DNA of 64,000 nt from Deltaproteobacteria bacterium. Lineage in GTDB: Bacteria > Myxococcota_A > Polyangia > GCA-2747355. The position numbers were made by a program, and so were the translations under genes. Below are positions 26,602 to 34,945 of this stretch, one piece after another (position 1 is the first letter of the stretch; each line of letters begins with the position of its first letter). Location of the stretch: NCBI GenBank assembly GCA_020633415.1, contig JACKDQ010000005.1, forward strand, positions 124,001 to 188,000, given 5' to 3'. Below the pieces are notes generated by a model. The model saw nothing but the letters and a program-made list of their open reading frames with translations. It was not told the DNA's origin and did not search any database.

Positions 26602-27890
26602 TGCGGCTGCTGGTTGTTGGTTGTAGCTTCCGGACGGCGGCGCTCTCGATGCGGGAGCGTCTCGCGGTGCCGCGCGAGCGGCTTGCCGAGGTGCTGGAGG
26701 ATCTGGCTCAGATCGGCGGTATTGAGGAGGTGTTGCTGGTTAGCACATGCAACCGCGTCGAGGCCTACTGTGCGGTGAGCGGCGACAGCTATGCCACAGC
26801 CGAAGGCGGTCTGGTCGATTATCTGGCGACGCTTGGCCAGCTCAGTGAAGACGAGATGTCCGACGGCTTGTATCGCCTGGCCGACGAGGAAGCGCTGCGC
26901 CATATCTTTCGCGTTACCGCATCACTCGACGCAATGGTCGTGGGTGAGGCTCAGATCACGGGACAGGTCAAACAGGCGTTCCACTCGGCAAGCGAGCTGA
27001 AGCACGTCTCAGCGTTTTTGCACCGCTGCATGCAACGCGCGTTCAATGTCGCCAAGCGTGTGCGGACCGAAACCGACATCGCACGGCACCCGGCTTCCGT
27101 GAGCTCCGTTGCCGTTGATCTCGCTGGTCGGGTTTTTGAGGATCTGCGCGATGTCTCGGTACTGGTGATCGGCGCCGGCGAGATGGCCGAACTAGCCTTG
27201 CGACACCTGGTCAACGCTGGTGCCAGTACGATCCACGTGGTCAACCGCAGCATCGAGAGCGCCGAACGACTGGCTGCAGAGTTTTCTGCGCAAGCCGCTG
27301 GGCTCGACCAGCTGGAGAGCCAGTTGATCTGGGCCGACGTGGTGATCTCATCGACGGGCAGCAAGGAGCCGATCATCACCAAAGCGATGCTTTCGCGCAT
27401 CATGCGGTCGCGTAAGCAACGACAGCTGTTTTTGGTCGACATCGCCGTGCCGCGCGATGTGGAGGCTGATGTTGGCCAGCTTTCCAACGTGTTCCTGTTC
27501 GCTGTCGACGACCTCCAGCGCATCGTCGCCGAGAACGTTGCGCTGCGGCAGAAAGAGGCTCACCACGGCGAGCGCATTGTTGAGCACGAGGTTCAGAACT
27601 TCTCCAAGTGGGCGAAGTCTCAAGGCGCCGTGCCGCTGATCAAGGCGCTGCGTGAGCGTTTCCAACAGGTGGCGCGCGACGAAGCGCTGCGCACCGGCAA
27701 GATGCTCGATCTACAAACGAGCGACCAACTGACGGCTCTCGAGCGAATGTCCGAGGCGATCGTCAACAAATTGCTGCATGTCCCGACCAAAGAACTAAAG
27801 CGTAGTGCGACTGAGCCCGATGGTCACACGCTTGTCGCCAACGTGCGCCGCCTCTTTCGGTTGGAAGAACGCGAGAGCGATGGGGAGTGA
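26601..27890 (+). CDS. hemA: Glutamyl-tRNA reductase
   Basis: Reduces the glutamate on Glu-tRNA to glutamate 1-semialdehyde, the entry step of C5-type tetrapyrrole synthesis. The 429 residues show the catalytic domain with STCNRVE (Cys50 nucleophile), the NADPH-binding domain around VLVIGAGEMAELALRHL, and the C-terminal dimerisation helix. Length is typical. It is coupled to hemX upstream and hemC downstream through TGATG overlaps. The presence of HemA indicates the glutamate pathway, not the ALA-synthase pathway. Confidence 0.96.
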   Translation: MRLLVVGCSFRTAALSMRERLAVPRERLAEVLEDLAQIGGIEEVLLVSTCNRVEAYCAVSGDSYATAEGGLVDYLATLGQLSEDEMSDGLYRLADEEALRHIFRVTASLDAMVVGEAQITGQVKQAFHSASELKHVSAFLHRCMQRAFNVAKRVRTETDIARHPASVSSVAVDLAGRVFEDLRDVSVLVIGAGEMAELALRHLVNAGASTIHVVNRSIESAERLAAEFSAQAAGLDQLESQLIWADVVISSTGSKEPIITKAMLSRIMRSRKQRQLFLVDIAVPRDVEADVGQLSNVFLFAVDDLQRIVAENVALRQKEAHHGERIVEHEVQNFSKWAKSQGAVPLIKALRERFQQVARDEALRTGKMLDLQTSDQLTALERMSEAIVNKLLHVPTKELKRSATEPDGHTLVANVRRLFRLEERESDGE

Positions 27891-28825
27891 TGACGAGTCG
27901 ATTGACGATTGGTACCAGAGGTAGTGCGCTGGCCTTGTGGCAAGCCAACCACGTGGCCGACCGCTTGCGCGCTGCGGACCCCGAACTTGAGGTCGAGCTG
28001 CAGGTTATCAAGACCAAGGGCGACAAGATCCTCGACGTAGCGCTTTCCAAGGTGGGCGGCAAAGGGTTGTTCGTCAAAGAGATCGAGGAAGCGCTGATGC
28101 GCAAAGAGATCGATCTCGCGGTTCACTCGATGAAAGATGTTCCCGCAGAATTGGTCGATGGTGCGACACTCTCGGCGATTTCCGAACGCGAAGACCCGCG
28201 CGATGCGCTGGTCAGCTGCGGACGCTACACGCTGGAAACGCTCCCTGAAGGGGCGACGGTCGGCACTTCAAGCCTCCGTCGGCGGACGCAGCTGCTAGCG
28301 AAACGTCCCGACCTTGCCGTGGCCGATCTGCGTGGCAACGTCGACACACGCCTGCGCAAGTGTGAAGAGGGCCAGTTTGCGGCGGTGATCCTCGCCGCGG
28401 CCGGGTTGCGGCGCCTCGGCTACGCCGACAAGATCGACCAAGCGCTTGATGCCGAGCATTGGCTGCCGGCCGTCGGTCAAGGTGCGTTGGGGATCGAAAC
28501 GCGTGCTGACGATCAAGACGTGCTTTCTCGCGTGGCGGTGCTCCACGATCAGCAGTCGGCTGATGCTGTGATCGCCGAGCGTGCTTTGCTCTTGGCCCTC
28601 GATGGCGGCTGCCAGGTGCCGATCGCTGGCTATGCCCGCTGCGAGGGCGACTCGCTCAGGCTCAGCGCCCTTGTCGGTCATCCGTCGGGAGAGCCCACAT
28701 TTCGCGTCGAAGGAACGGCACCGCGTAGCGAAGCAGCCGAGCTCGGCCGTTCGCTCGCTCAGCAGTTGCTCGCCCAAGGCGCCGACCGCGTATTGCGTGA
28801 GGTTTACGGCGAGAACGCGCGCTGA
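27890..28825 (+). CDS. hemC: Hydroxymethylbilane synthase (porphobilinogen deaminase)
   Basis: Joins four porphobilinogen units into hydroxymethylbilane. The 311 residues start MTSRLTIGTRGSALALWQA and contain LAVHSMKDVP, the Arg-rich GTSSLRRR segment and GGCQVPIAGY with Cys241, where the dipyrromethane cofactor is attached. ATG 27890 overlaps the hemA stop by one base; GTG 27887 is one codon earlier. No hemD or hemB follows: the next gene is on the opposite strand and its end overlaps hemC by 22 nt, so the hem operon here is hemX-hemA-hemC only. Confidence 0.96.
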   Translation: MTSRLTIGTRGSALALWQANHVADRLRAADPELEVELQVIKTKGDKILDVALSKVGGKGLFVKEIEEALMRKEIDLAVHSMKDVPAELVDGATLSAISEREDPRDALVSCGRYTLETLPEGATVGTSSLRRRTQLLAKRPDLAVADLRGNVDTRLRKCEEGQFAAVILAAAGLRRLGYADKIDQALDAEHWLPAVGQGALGIETRADDQDVLSRVAVLHDQQSADAVIAERALLLALDGGCQVPIAGYARCEGDSLRLSALVGHPSGEPTFRVEGTAPRSEAAELGRSLAQQLLAQGADRVLREVYGENAR

Positions 28826-29103
28826 TCGGGCCAGTCCGCCGGCTTGTCGACCGGCTGCAGGCCGACCTCTTGGGCCAAGGCAGCGATCAATGCTTCTGCC
28901 TCGTTGAGGCGATCCACCGGGATCAACAGTAGAACATCACAGCGCTTTGGGTAGCTGGTCATCTGGGCCAGGCCGTCGTAGGCCTCAATGATGAAGCGGA
29001 CATAGGCGATCTGTGTCAGCGGAATGCGCAGATAGCGGGCGACCAACCCATCTCGGGTCTCGGCTGATCGGTCGGTCTGCCCGGGCGGTGAACCTTTGCC
29101 CAT
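28804..29103 (-). CDS. DUF4911-like small protein
   Basis: Product of 99 residues with no signal peptide or membrane helix. The core RYLRIPLTQIAYVRFIIEAY followed by DGLAQMTSYPKRCDVLLLIP resembles the DUF4911 pattern (R.vRvP...iayvkfilEgYeGla) known from deltaproteobacteria; function unknown. This match is by recall. ATG 29103 is chosen; ATG 29133 would add ten residues and overlap the promoter of the opposite gene. Its 3' end overlaps the 3' end of hemC by 22 nt, and its start is divergent from the CpoB-like gene. Confidence 0.65.
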   Translation of the reverse strand: MGKGSPPGQTDRSAETRDGLVARYLRIPLTQIAYVRFIIEAYDGLAQMTSYPKRCDVLLLIPVDRLNEAEALIAALAQEVGLQPVDKPADWPDQRAFSP

Positions 29104-29124
29104 CTTAGTACAAGCCCCTATAAT
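29096..29124 (+). promoter_or_regulatory. Strong sigma70-type promoter of the CpoB-like gene
   Basis: -35 TTGCCC (29096-29101), exact 17-nt spacer, and a perfect -10 TATAAT (29119-29124). Predicted start near 29131, about 40 nt before ATG 29172. It is the best consensus promoter noticed in the window. Confidence 0.65.
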
Positions 29125-29171
29125 CACACCCATAGCATGTGTCGGCTAAGGTTTCGAGGATCCGTGCAGGT

Positions 29172-30122
29172 ATGAACGATCTGCGCTCTTTGGCATTGCA
29201 GCGGACGTGGGTACGTCGCGTCCTGCGTTGGACCTGGCTCGCGCCGCTGCTGGCGGTGCTCGGTTGTGCCGGGACCAGTCAAAAGCGCGTGGCTACACTC
29301 AAGCGCCAGTTGGATTCGCTCGCTCAGCGGGAGCGCGCCAACCAGCAGCGCATCGAGGAGCTTAACAATCGGCTGTATCTGCTTGAAGATCGCCTCGAGA
29401 CCAATCGGGTTGCCCAAGCGCGGCGTAGCGACAAGCCGATTCATCTCCCCGTGGTTCGCCTTGGGCCGGCGGGGCAGCGACTCGACGACGAAAAGTCCGC
29501 CTTGCCCGCTCGGCAGCCCGAACCGCCATCACTGGTCGCCAGCTCGGAGGTTGAGTACAGCGGCGCGGCACAGATGCGAACGGCGAAGCGCCCGCTGCTG
29601 CGCTTGCACGGCGATCATCAAAGCCGCTTGCGCGTGGTGGCGACCCCGCCCGGTGGCGAACTCGTGCCAGCCGCCTCGAGCGAGCAACTGCCCGTCGTTC
29701 CTCTGCCGCGCGCACCAGCCAAGCCGCCGACGGTGTCGCGAAAGAAAGGCGAGGCCGAGCGACTCTACCAGCGCGCGCTTGCCGACTATCGCGCCGGTCG
29801 TGTTGCGCAGGCCGAGCGGGCATTTGCCCAGCTCGCCAAGCGCTTTCCCACCCACGATTTCGCCGACAATGCTTTGTATTGGCTGGGTGAGGCGCGTTAC
29901 GACCGTCGGCAATTCGACTCGGCTCTGGGCGCCTTTAGGCGTGTCGTCGAGGAACACCCCAAAGGCAACAAGGCGCCCGACGCATTGTTGAAGATGGGCT
30001 ACTGCTACATGCAACTCAAACAGACCGATAGCGCGCGTACCGTGTTGGCCCAGCTGGTCGAAATCTTTCCCGGCACGCGCGTAGCGAAACTTGCAACAGA
30101 CGCATTAGGACGTTTGAAATAG
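29172..30122 (+). CDS. CpoB/YbgF-like TPR lipoprotein
   Basis: Predicted envelope lipoprotein of 316 residues. It has a hydrophobic start with lipobox LGC (Cys32), a coiled coil at about 38-80 (LKRQLDSLAQRERANQQRIE), a disordered Pro/Arg-rich middle and a C-terminal array of three TPR units (about 195-310). The TPR part contains FADNALYWLGEARYDRRQF and KGNKAPDALLKMGYCYMQL, which match the YbgF/CpoB C-terminal domain. CpoB in E. coli coordinates outer-membrane constriction with PBP1B; here no tol genes are adjacent, so the role is inferred from the domain only. CpoB itself is not usually lipidated, which is a difference. It is followed after 34 nt by the LysM gene. Confidence 0.8.
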   Translation: MNDLRSLALQRTWVRRVLRWTWLAPLLAVLGCAGTSQKRVATLKRQLDSLAQRERANQQRIEELNNRLYLLEDRLETNRVAQARRSDKPIHLPVVRLGPAGQRLDDEKSALPARQPEPPSLVASSEVEYSGAAQMRTAKRPLLRLHGDHQSRLRVVATPPGGELVPAASSEQLPVVPLPRAPAKPPTVSRKKGEAERLYQRALADYRAGRVAQAERAFAQLAKRFPTHDFADNALYWLGEARYDRRQFDSALGAFRRVVEEHPKGNKAPDALLKMGYCYMQLKQTDSARTVLAQLVEIFPGTRVAKLATDALGRLK

Positions 30123-30156
30123 GTATTCGGCGCCTGGCGCCACGGGGGCGATAAAC

Positions 30157-31389
30157 ATGGTTGATCACGGAAGACGCGCGGCTCGACACTTCAGCTTTGC
30201 GCTGCTGCTCGTTGGCTCGCTGCCAGGTGCTGCGTTGGCTCAGGCGACTCAGGCGCCCGAGCCATCGCTGCCGAGCAATCCTACGTCGCCAACCGACTTC
30301 AATGCCACGGGTACGCTGCCCCAAGCAGGCGCGGCGACCGCTGGAACAGACAGCGCTGGCGATACTGCAACCGGCGGGGCTGCGACGGGAACAGCGCCGG
30401 TGGCCGGCTATAGCGGCGGCGACAACGTGCTCGACTACGACGACCCGAATCGCCCGCAGGTTGCGCGACAGATCCCCGAGTATCACGTGGTCAAAGAGGG
30501 CGACACGCTTTGGTCGCTTTGCGACCACTATTACAGCGATCCATGGGCTTGGCCGCGACTCTGGGCCAAGAATCGCTCGGTGACCAATCCGCATTGGATC
30601 TACCCGGGCGACAAGATTCGAATGATCGGCGGACAGCCGATGGCGCGCGCTACCGGCAAGCAGCGACGGCCGGCGATCAGTGTGGCGCGTTCGCGCCTGA
30701 AAAACCAAGGCCCGTTGATGCTCAGTCAGCTGGCCTTCGTCGACCAAGATGAGCTGAAAAACGCCGGCCGCATCGTTGGCGCGCCGCGTGCCGCGCTGCT
30801 GCTTTCGCCTTTCCACCAGATTTACGTGGGCGGCGAAAAGTTTCGCGTTCAACGTGGGCACTCGTACTCGATCTATCGCTACGGAAAATCGCTGAACGTT
30901 CGCGGCAAGTCGGTCGGGCGAATCGTCGAAATCGTTGGTACCGCACGCGTGTTGCGCATCAGCGACAAGAACGTCGCCACTGCGGTGATCACTCAGGCCA
31001 ACGGTGCGATCACGCGCGACTGCATGGTTGGTCCGCTACGCCGCGTCTACAAGCCACTTCCGGTTACGCCAGCTACCGTCGATATGGACGCTACGCTGTT
31101 TGCTGCGCTGTCATCCAAAGTTTATCTGGCGCGCGACGACGTCGTATTTATCGATCGCGGAAGCAACGATGGGGTGCGCGTCGGAAACCGATTCCTGCTC
31201 GTCCGTCAGGAAGACGGCTACCGCCGCGTTGTGATCGACGAAGGGCGAGCCGACCAACGGCTGCCCGAGGGAGTAGTTGCCGAAGTTGGCGTACTCGATA
31301 TGCGTGACTCGGTAGCGATCGGCATGGTGACTCGCGCAACGACCGAGATCCGCGTCGGTGAGAAGTTGCGCTTGCGCCGCGGCTATTAG
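30157..31389 (+). CDS. Secreted LysM-domain protein
   Basis: Exported peptidoglycan-associated protein of 410 residues. A signal peptide (cleavage likely after ALA at 28) is followed by an Ala/Thr/Gly-rich linker and one LysM domain at about 109-157 (YHVVKEGDTLWSLCDHYY, then IYPGDKIRM). The remaining 250 residues form a region of unknown fold with repeated beta-strand patterns (VGGEKFRVQRGHSYSIY, VFIDRGSNDGVRVGNRFLLV). No hydrolase motif is seen, so it probably binds the wall and does not cut it. ATG is preceded by GGGGGCG. It lies 34 nt behind the CpoB-like gene, with a small GGCGC-CTG-GCGCC hairpin between them (30129-30141), and faces the PilZ-Hsp70 gene. Confidence 0.85.
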   Translation: MVDHGRRAARHFSFALLLVGSLPGAALAQATQAPEPSLPSNPTSPTDFNATGTLPQAGAATAGTDSAGDTATGGAATGTAPVAGYSGGDNVLDYDDPNRPQVARQIPEYHVVKEGDTLWSLCDHYYSDPWAWPRLWAKNRSVTNPHWIYPGDKIRMIGGQPMARATGKQRRPAISVARSRLKNQGPLMLSQLAFVDQDELKNAGRIVGAPRAALLLSPFHQIYVGGEKFRVQRGHSYSIYRYGKSLNVRGKSVGRIVEIVGTARVLRISDKNVATAVITQANGAITRDCMVGPLRRVYKPLPVTPATVDMDATLFAALSSKVYLARDDVVFIDRGSNDGVRVGNRFLLVRQEDGYRRVVIDEGRADQRLPEGVVAEVGVLDMRDSVAIGMVTRATTEIRVGEKLRLRRGY

Positions 31390-31394
31390 CCCTA

Positions 31395-31410
31395 GCACGG
31401 CGCCGCGTGC
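31395..31410. terminator. Small hairpin in a convergent gap
   Basis: Five-bp stem GCACG/CGTGC with a 6-nt GC-rich loop, just past the stop of the LysM gene and facing the PilZ-Hsp70 gene. Weak on its own and without a T-tract. Confidence 0.3.
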
Positions 31411-31463
31411 AACGGTGCAATGCCAACCGCGTGCGTGCCTAACACATCGCCTTCCGCTAACGA

Positions 31464-33740
31464 CTATTCGTGATGAAAAAGCGGGTCCCGTTGTTCGACA
31501 AAGCGTGCGATCGCTTGTTGCGAGAGCTGATCGAGCTTCAAGAAACGCAGCCCCGCGCCAGGGGCGCCGACGTCGCCCGCCTGGACCCACTGTACGCTGC
31601 ACAAAGCACGGCAGATCTCTTTGTTGCCGGGTAGGGTGAACGACAGCTCGATCTGCTCACCTAGGGCCAGCGGCTCGTTGGTCGCGACAAACAATCCGCC
31701 GCGGCTAATGTTCTGGGCGAAGCCGAGATAGAAGTTGTGGTCGGAAAAATAGCCAACTTCTACACTGAGTGCGCGACGGGGATCGTGGCGGCGCTCTTCG
31801 TCATCGACTCTCGGTGCGACGCTAACCATCGGTTCGACCGGCTGTTTGCGTGGTCGTTGACCGCGGTTAACGCGCGCGTGCTGAATATCGGAGGCGTGAA
31901 GTGCTGCACCGATTACCACCGCGCGCTCCGGCTGGACAAAAGCGCGAGGTCGACGCCCGAAGAATCGGTAGACCGCTTCGCGCACCGCCGGGATGTAGGT
32001 CGTTCCCCCGCTCAGGTAGACCGCGTTGATCTCGTCGGCCCGTAAGCCAGCCGACTCGAGCGTCTGCTGACAACAGTCCAGCGCGCGCTCCAACACGTCG
32101 GCGACGATCGAGTCAAAGGCGGGCCGATCGATCGCGAAGTCCAACGAGATCTCGCCGTCTTTGGTGTTGGCGACCCCATCAACGGTGATGCGCGTTTCGT
32201 CGGTGCGACTGAGCAGGCGCTTCCCCATTTCGCAGGCCAACAATAGGCGCTGCCACTGGATCACCCGATGCTGCAGCTCGATCCGGTGCTGCCGCCAAAA
32301 GGCGTTTGCTAAGGCTGACGCGAGCGCCTCATCGAAGTCGTCGCCGCCCAACCAGGAATCGCCGCCGCTGGCCAGCACGCGGACATCGGCGCCGTTCGCG
32401 TCGACGACCGTGAAGTCAAACGTTCCGCCGCCGAAGTCGAATACCGCGACGTTCCCGGTAAACTGAGGATCGGCGCGCTGCGCGAGCGCAGCGGCGAGGG
32501 GCTCCTCGATCATGTCGGTAACCGTGATGCCGGCGAGTCGCGCGCAGCTTTCTAAGGCCAGTCGCTGCTGGGAGTTGAAACCCACGGGCACCGTGAACAC
32601 AGCCTGCTGGACTGGGCTGCCCAGCTGCTGACCGGCGTAGCGCGCCAAGTAGTAGAGAATCGGTGCGCAGATTTGCTCGATGCTGTATCCGGTGTCGTGG
32701 TGGTAGACCATCACGCCACCGGTTTCTGCGGCCCCTGACGGGTAGGCCGCCTGGGCGAGCAGGTTTTGCACTTCGGTCTCGTCGAAGCGTCGGCCCAGCA
32801 GGCGTTTGGGCGAGCGGACGACGGCGCTCGGGTTGGTCGTCAGCAGCTTGAGCGCGTCTTCGCCGATGATCACGCCATCCTCATGGAAGCCGACGATCGA
32901 GCGCGTTTGCCAACGCTCGTTTTGCAGCTTGAGCACTCGCGTCTCGTTTCCGATGACGACAGCGACGCTGGCGCGGGTGGTGCCGAAGTCAATGCCCACC
33001 AGCGGGGGGTGACGAGCTACGTCGGTTGCTCCCATCGCCTGGGTGTCGTCCATGGCTCTTGGCGGCGAAAGCTGAGCGACACTCTGTTCGACTTGACTGG
33101 CCCGTACATCGAAGACTCCCGAGTTGACGTCGAGCTCGAGCTCCTCTTCGACGTCGATCTCGATCTCGAGCTCCTCGGCAGCGCCGATCGCATCGAGCTG
33201 GGCAACGTCGGGGGGCATCGTCTCACCGCTGCGCACGGCATCGAGCGTGATCGCTGCTGGGGCCTCCTCAGGGGGAAGCGTCTTGTTGGTGACCGACGGC
33301 ATCTCGAAGTTTGCTGCGAAACTCTCAAGGGTTGCCGGACCTTCGCAGTAGAACTCTTCGGTCAGCGTTTCCTGTGTCGCCGGCGCGCTCAGTGGGCGCA
33401 CCTCACAGGCTTGAGCGACGAAGTCGATCAGTCGGCGGTAAGCGTCGATCTTTGCGCTCGACAGCGGGTCCAGCGCAACGCCGAGGCCGCGAACACTACC
33501 CTGTTCGGTGGCGTGACGCACGTGACCAGCCAACGCCAAGCTGGTCCCGTCGGGTAACGAGATCCGCAGATCCAAACGCTCGCCAACGTTGATCGCTTCT
33601 TCGCTTTCAATGAACAAGCCAGAGCGGCTGACGTTCGTCGAAAACAGTTGCCGCGCGCTGGCCCAGCTTTCGCAGCTGACTTCTAAAGGGGCGCGCAGCG
33701 GGAAGCGCCGCTCGCGCCGAGTTCGCTTGCCTGCTGGCAT
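31464..33740 (-). CDS. PilZ-Hsp70(actin-like ATPase)-PilZ fusion protein
   Basis: A 758-residue protein of unusual design. Residues about 8-112 form a PilZ-type domain with RxxxR at 8-12 and NVSRSG at 36-41. An acidic linker follows (about 115-245; EELEIEIDVEEELELDV at 189-205). A DnaK-like nucleotide-binding domain starts at 248 (VGIDFGTTRASVAVV) and contains FTVPVGFNSQQR, VFDFGGGTFDFTVVD, GGDDFDEAL and YLSGGTTYIPAVREAV. A second PilZ domain occupies about 648-758 (RRHDPRR, QNISRGGLFVAT). The Hsp70 substrate-binding domain is missing. PilZ domains of this kind can bind cyclic di-GMP; whether these do is unproven. It lies 85 nt downstream of the sigma gene on the same strand. No strong ribosome binding site is seen before the ATG. 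Confidence 0.88.
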   Translation of the reverse strand: MPAGKRTRRERRFPLRAPLEVSCESWASARQLFSTNVSRSGLFIESEEAINVGERLDLRISLPDGTSLALAGHVRHATEQGSVRGLGVALDPLSSAKIDAYRRLIDFVAQACEVRPLSAPATQETLTEEFYCEGPATLESFAANFEMPSVTNKTLPPEEAPAAITLDAVRSGETMPPDVAQLDAIGAAEELEIEIDVEEELELDVNSGVFDVRASQVEQSVAQLSPPRAMDDTQAMGATDVARHPPLVGIDFGTTRASVAVVIGNETRVLKLQNERWQTRSIVGFHEDGVIIGEDALKLLTTNPSAVVRSPKRLLGRRFDETEVQNLLAQAAYPSGAAETGGVMVYHHDTGYSIEQICAPILYYLARYAGQQLGSPVQQAVFTVPVGFNSQQRLALESCARLAGITVTDMIEEPLAAALAQRADPQFTGNVAVFDFGGGTFDFTVVDANGADVRVLASGGDSWLGGDDFDEALASALANAFWRQHRIELQHRVIQWQRLLLACEMGKRLLSRTDETRITVDGVANTKDGEISLDFAIDRPAFDSIVADVLERALDCCQQTLESAGLRADEINAVYLSGGTTYIPAVREAVYRFFGRRPRAFVQPERAVVIGAALHASDIQHARVNRGQRPRKQPVEPMVSVAPRVDDEERRHDPRRALSVEVGYFSDHNFYLGFAQNISRGGLFVATNEPLALGEQIELSFTLPGNKEICRALCSVQWVQAGDVGAPGAGLRFLKLDQLSQQAIARFVEQRDPLFHHE

Positions 33741-33825
33741 GACAGCAGGGTAGGGCTTTTGTGATCGGTTGAGAAGGGGACTTTTCTGGCCGAATGATCG
33801 AGGACCAGGCCTCGTCAGCGAGATG

Positions 33826-34743
33826 TTAGCTGTTGTCGCTTAGTAGGCGCCGAATTGAGAGGTCGAGTTGACTGTCCAACAGGCGGACCACGCTGCCGTA
33901 CTCTTGCTCGCTGATGCGGAGCTGGGCCCGGAGGCCGCGTTTGAGCGATGCCATCAAGGCGTCCCGTGCGCGATTGATCCGACGAGCGGCAGTCGCGCGG
34001 TGAGCGTCGATACGCGCGCCGATCTCGTCGATGGTTTCGCCGAGCACATAGTGCCAACGCAACAACGTCCGCTCGTCGTCGCTTAGCGTGGTGACCGCAG
34101 CGGCAAATGCCTGCTTGAAGCTCGCTCCGTAGAGCATCTTCATGTGGTTGTCTTCGGGCGCATCGAGGGCAAACGCCGGGTCCGCGACTAGGCGTGCCAA
34201 GTCGGCTTCCTTGAGGGTGTGTTGGCGCTTCTTGCTGCGGAATGTTTTGAGCGCCAGACGCACGACGATCACGCGCATCCATCCGCCCAAACGACCACGG
34301 CCACTGAACGCGCTGATGTACGGTGGGCGCTGCTCGCCGCCGACGAAAAGCTCCTCACGCATCGCCTGAAGCACGTCGTCGACCGTCGCTGCATTTAGCG
34401 ACAGTCGCGCCAGGGCGCGCTTGAGCTCTTCTCGGTGAGCGGCGTCGCAGACGGTGATCGCCTTGGCATCGCCAGTTGCGCAGGCGCAGGCCAGGTAGAG
34501 GTCGGCGGTGTGCAGTTGATCGATCAGCACATCGCGGTTTTCTTCGCGGTTGAGCACCTCAGCCAGGTGATCGACAAAGGCCTCGGCGGTCAGCGTCACG
34601 TCGGCCCAGGTTTCGCGGGCAGCGCTGATCGTTTGCACAAGCGCCGTTTGGGGGGGCGTGTCGCTTGTGGAAAACAGCGGCCTGCGTGCGGTTGCCGCGC
34701 ACAAGCGCTGCCAGAGATCGTTTTCGGCGTGATGCTCGCTCAT
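33826..34743 (-). CDS. Sigma-70-family factor, Myxococcales Sig-70_gmx1-like
   Basis: A 305-residue RNA polymerase sigma factor. A region-2-like helix set is visible around residues 110-190 (VDDVLQAMREELFVG, GRLGGWMRVIVVRLALKTF) and a region 4 helix-turn-helix near 240-285 (LSDDERTLLRWHYVLGETID, IGARIDAHRATAARRINRAR). The extended N-terminal part (AFVDHLAEVLNREENRDVLI, CDAAHREELKRALARL) resembles the lineage-restricted Sig-70_gmx1 group of myxobacteria; this is from recall. ATG 34743 is chosen; an in-frame codon at 34797 would run into the promoter region. It is divergent from the zinc-finger kinase (202-nt gap) and is followed by the PilZ-Hsp70 gene, a layout that suggests joint regulation. 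Confidence 0.82.
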   Translation of the reverse strand: MSEHHAENDLWQRLCAATARRPLFSTSDTPPQTALVQTISAARETWADVTLTAEAFVDHLAEVLNREENRDVLIDQLHTADLYLACACATGDAKAITVCDAAHREELKRALARLSLNAATVDDVLQAMREELFVGGEQRPPYISAFSGRGRLGGWMRVIVVRLALKTFRSKKRQHTLKEADLARLVADPAFALDAPEDNHMKMLYGASFKQAFAAAVTTLSDDERTLLRWHYVLGETIDEIGARIDAHRATAARRINRARDALMASLKRGLRAQLRISEQEYGSVVRLLDSQLDLSIRRLLSDNS

Positions 34744-34945
34744 TGACGACAAGCATACACAAATGGCTTCGTAGTTGGCCGGTGAGCGTCGAAGCACGTG
34801 CGTCGAGGCGCCTTGTCGGTAATTGTCGTTTTATAACAATATGTTAGTTCGCCTTGGCGCGCGCGACCATTGCGCTTTGCCATCGCGTTGACCTAAAACT
34901 AGCTCGCTGGAAGGGGAGGGGGCCGAAGCCGGCCATAATTATCCT
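34744..34945. promoter_or_regulatory. Shared divergent control region of sigma gene and kinase gene
   Basis: The 202 nt between the two divergent starts include an unusually AT-rich patch at about 34819-34850 containing TATAACAATATGTTAG, in contrast with the GC-rich surroundings. Near the kinase, CATAAT (34934-34939) ends 6 nt before the GTG start, so a leaderless transcript is possible. No matching -35 was identified for either element. Both starts lack a good ribosome binding site. Confidence 0.4.

Noticed and set aside
30016..30861. Minus strand frame of 281 codons
   Set aside because: Antisense to the LysM gene, which has a signal peptide, LysM motif and a good ribosome binding site.
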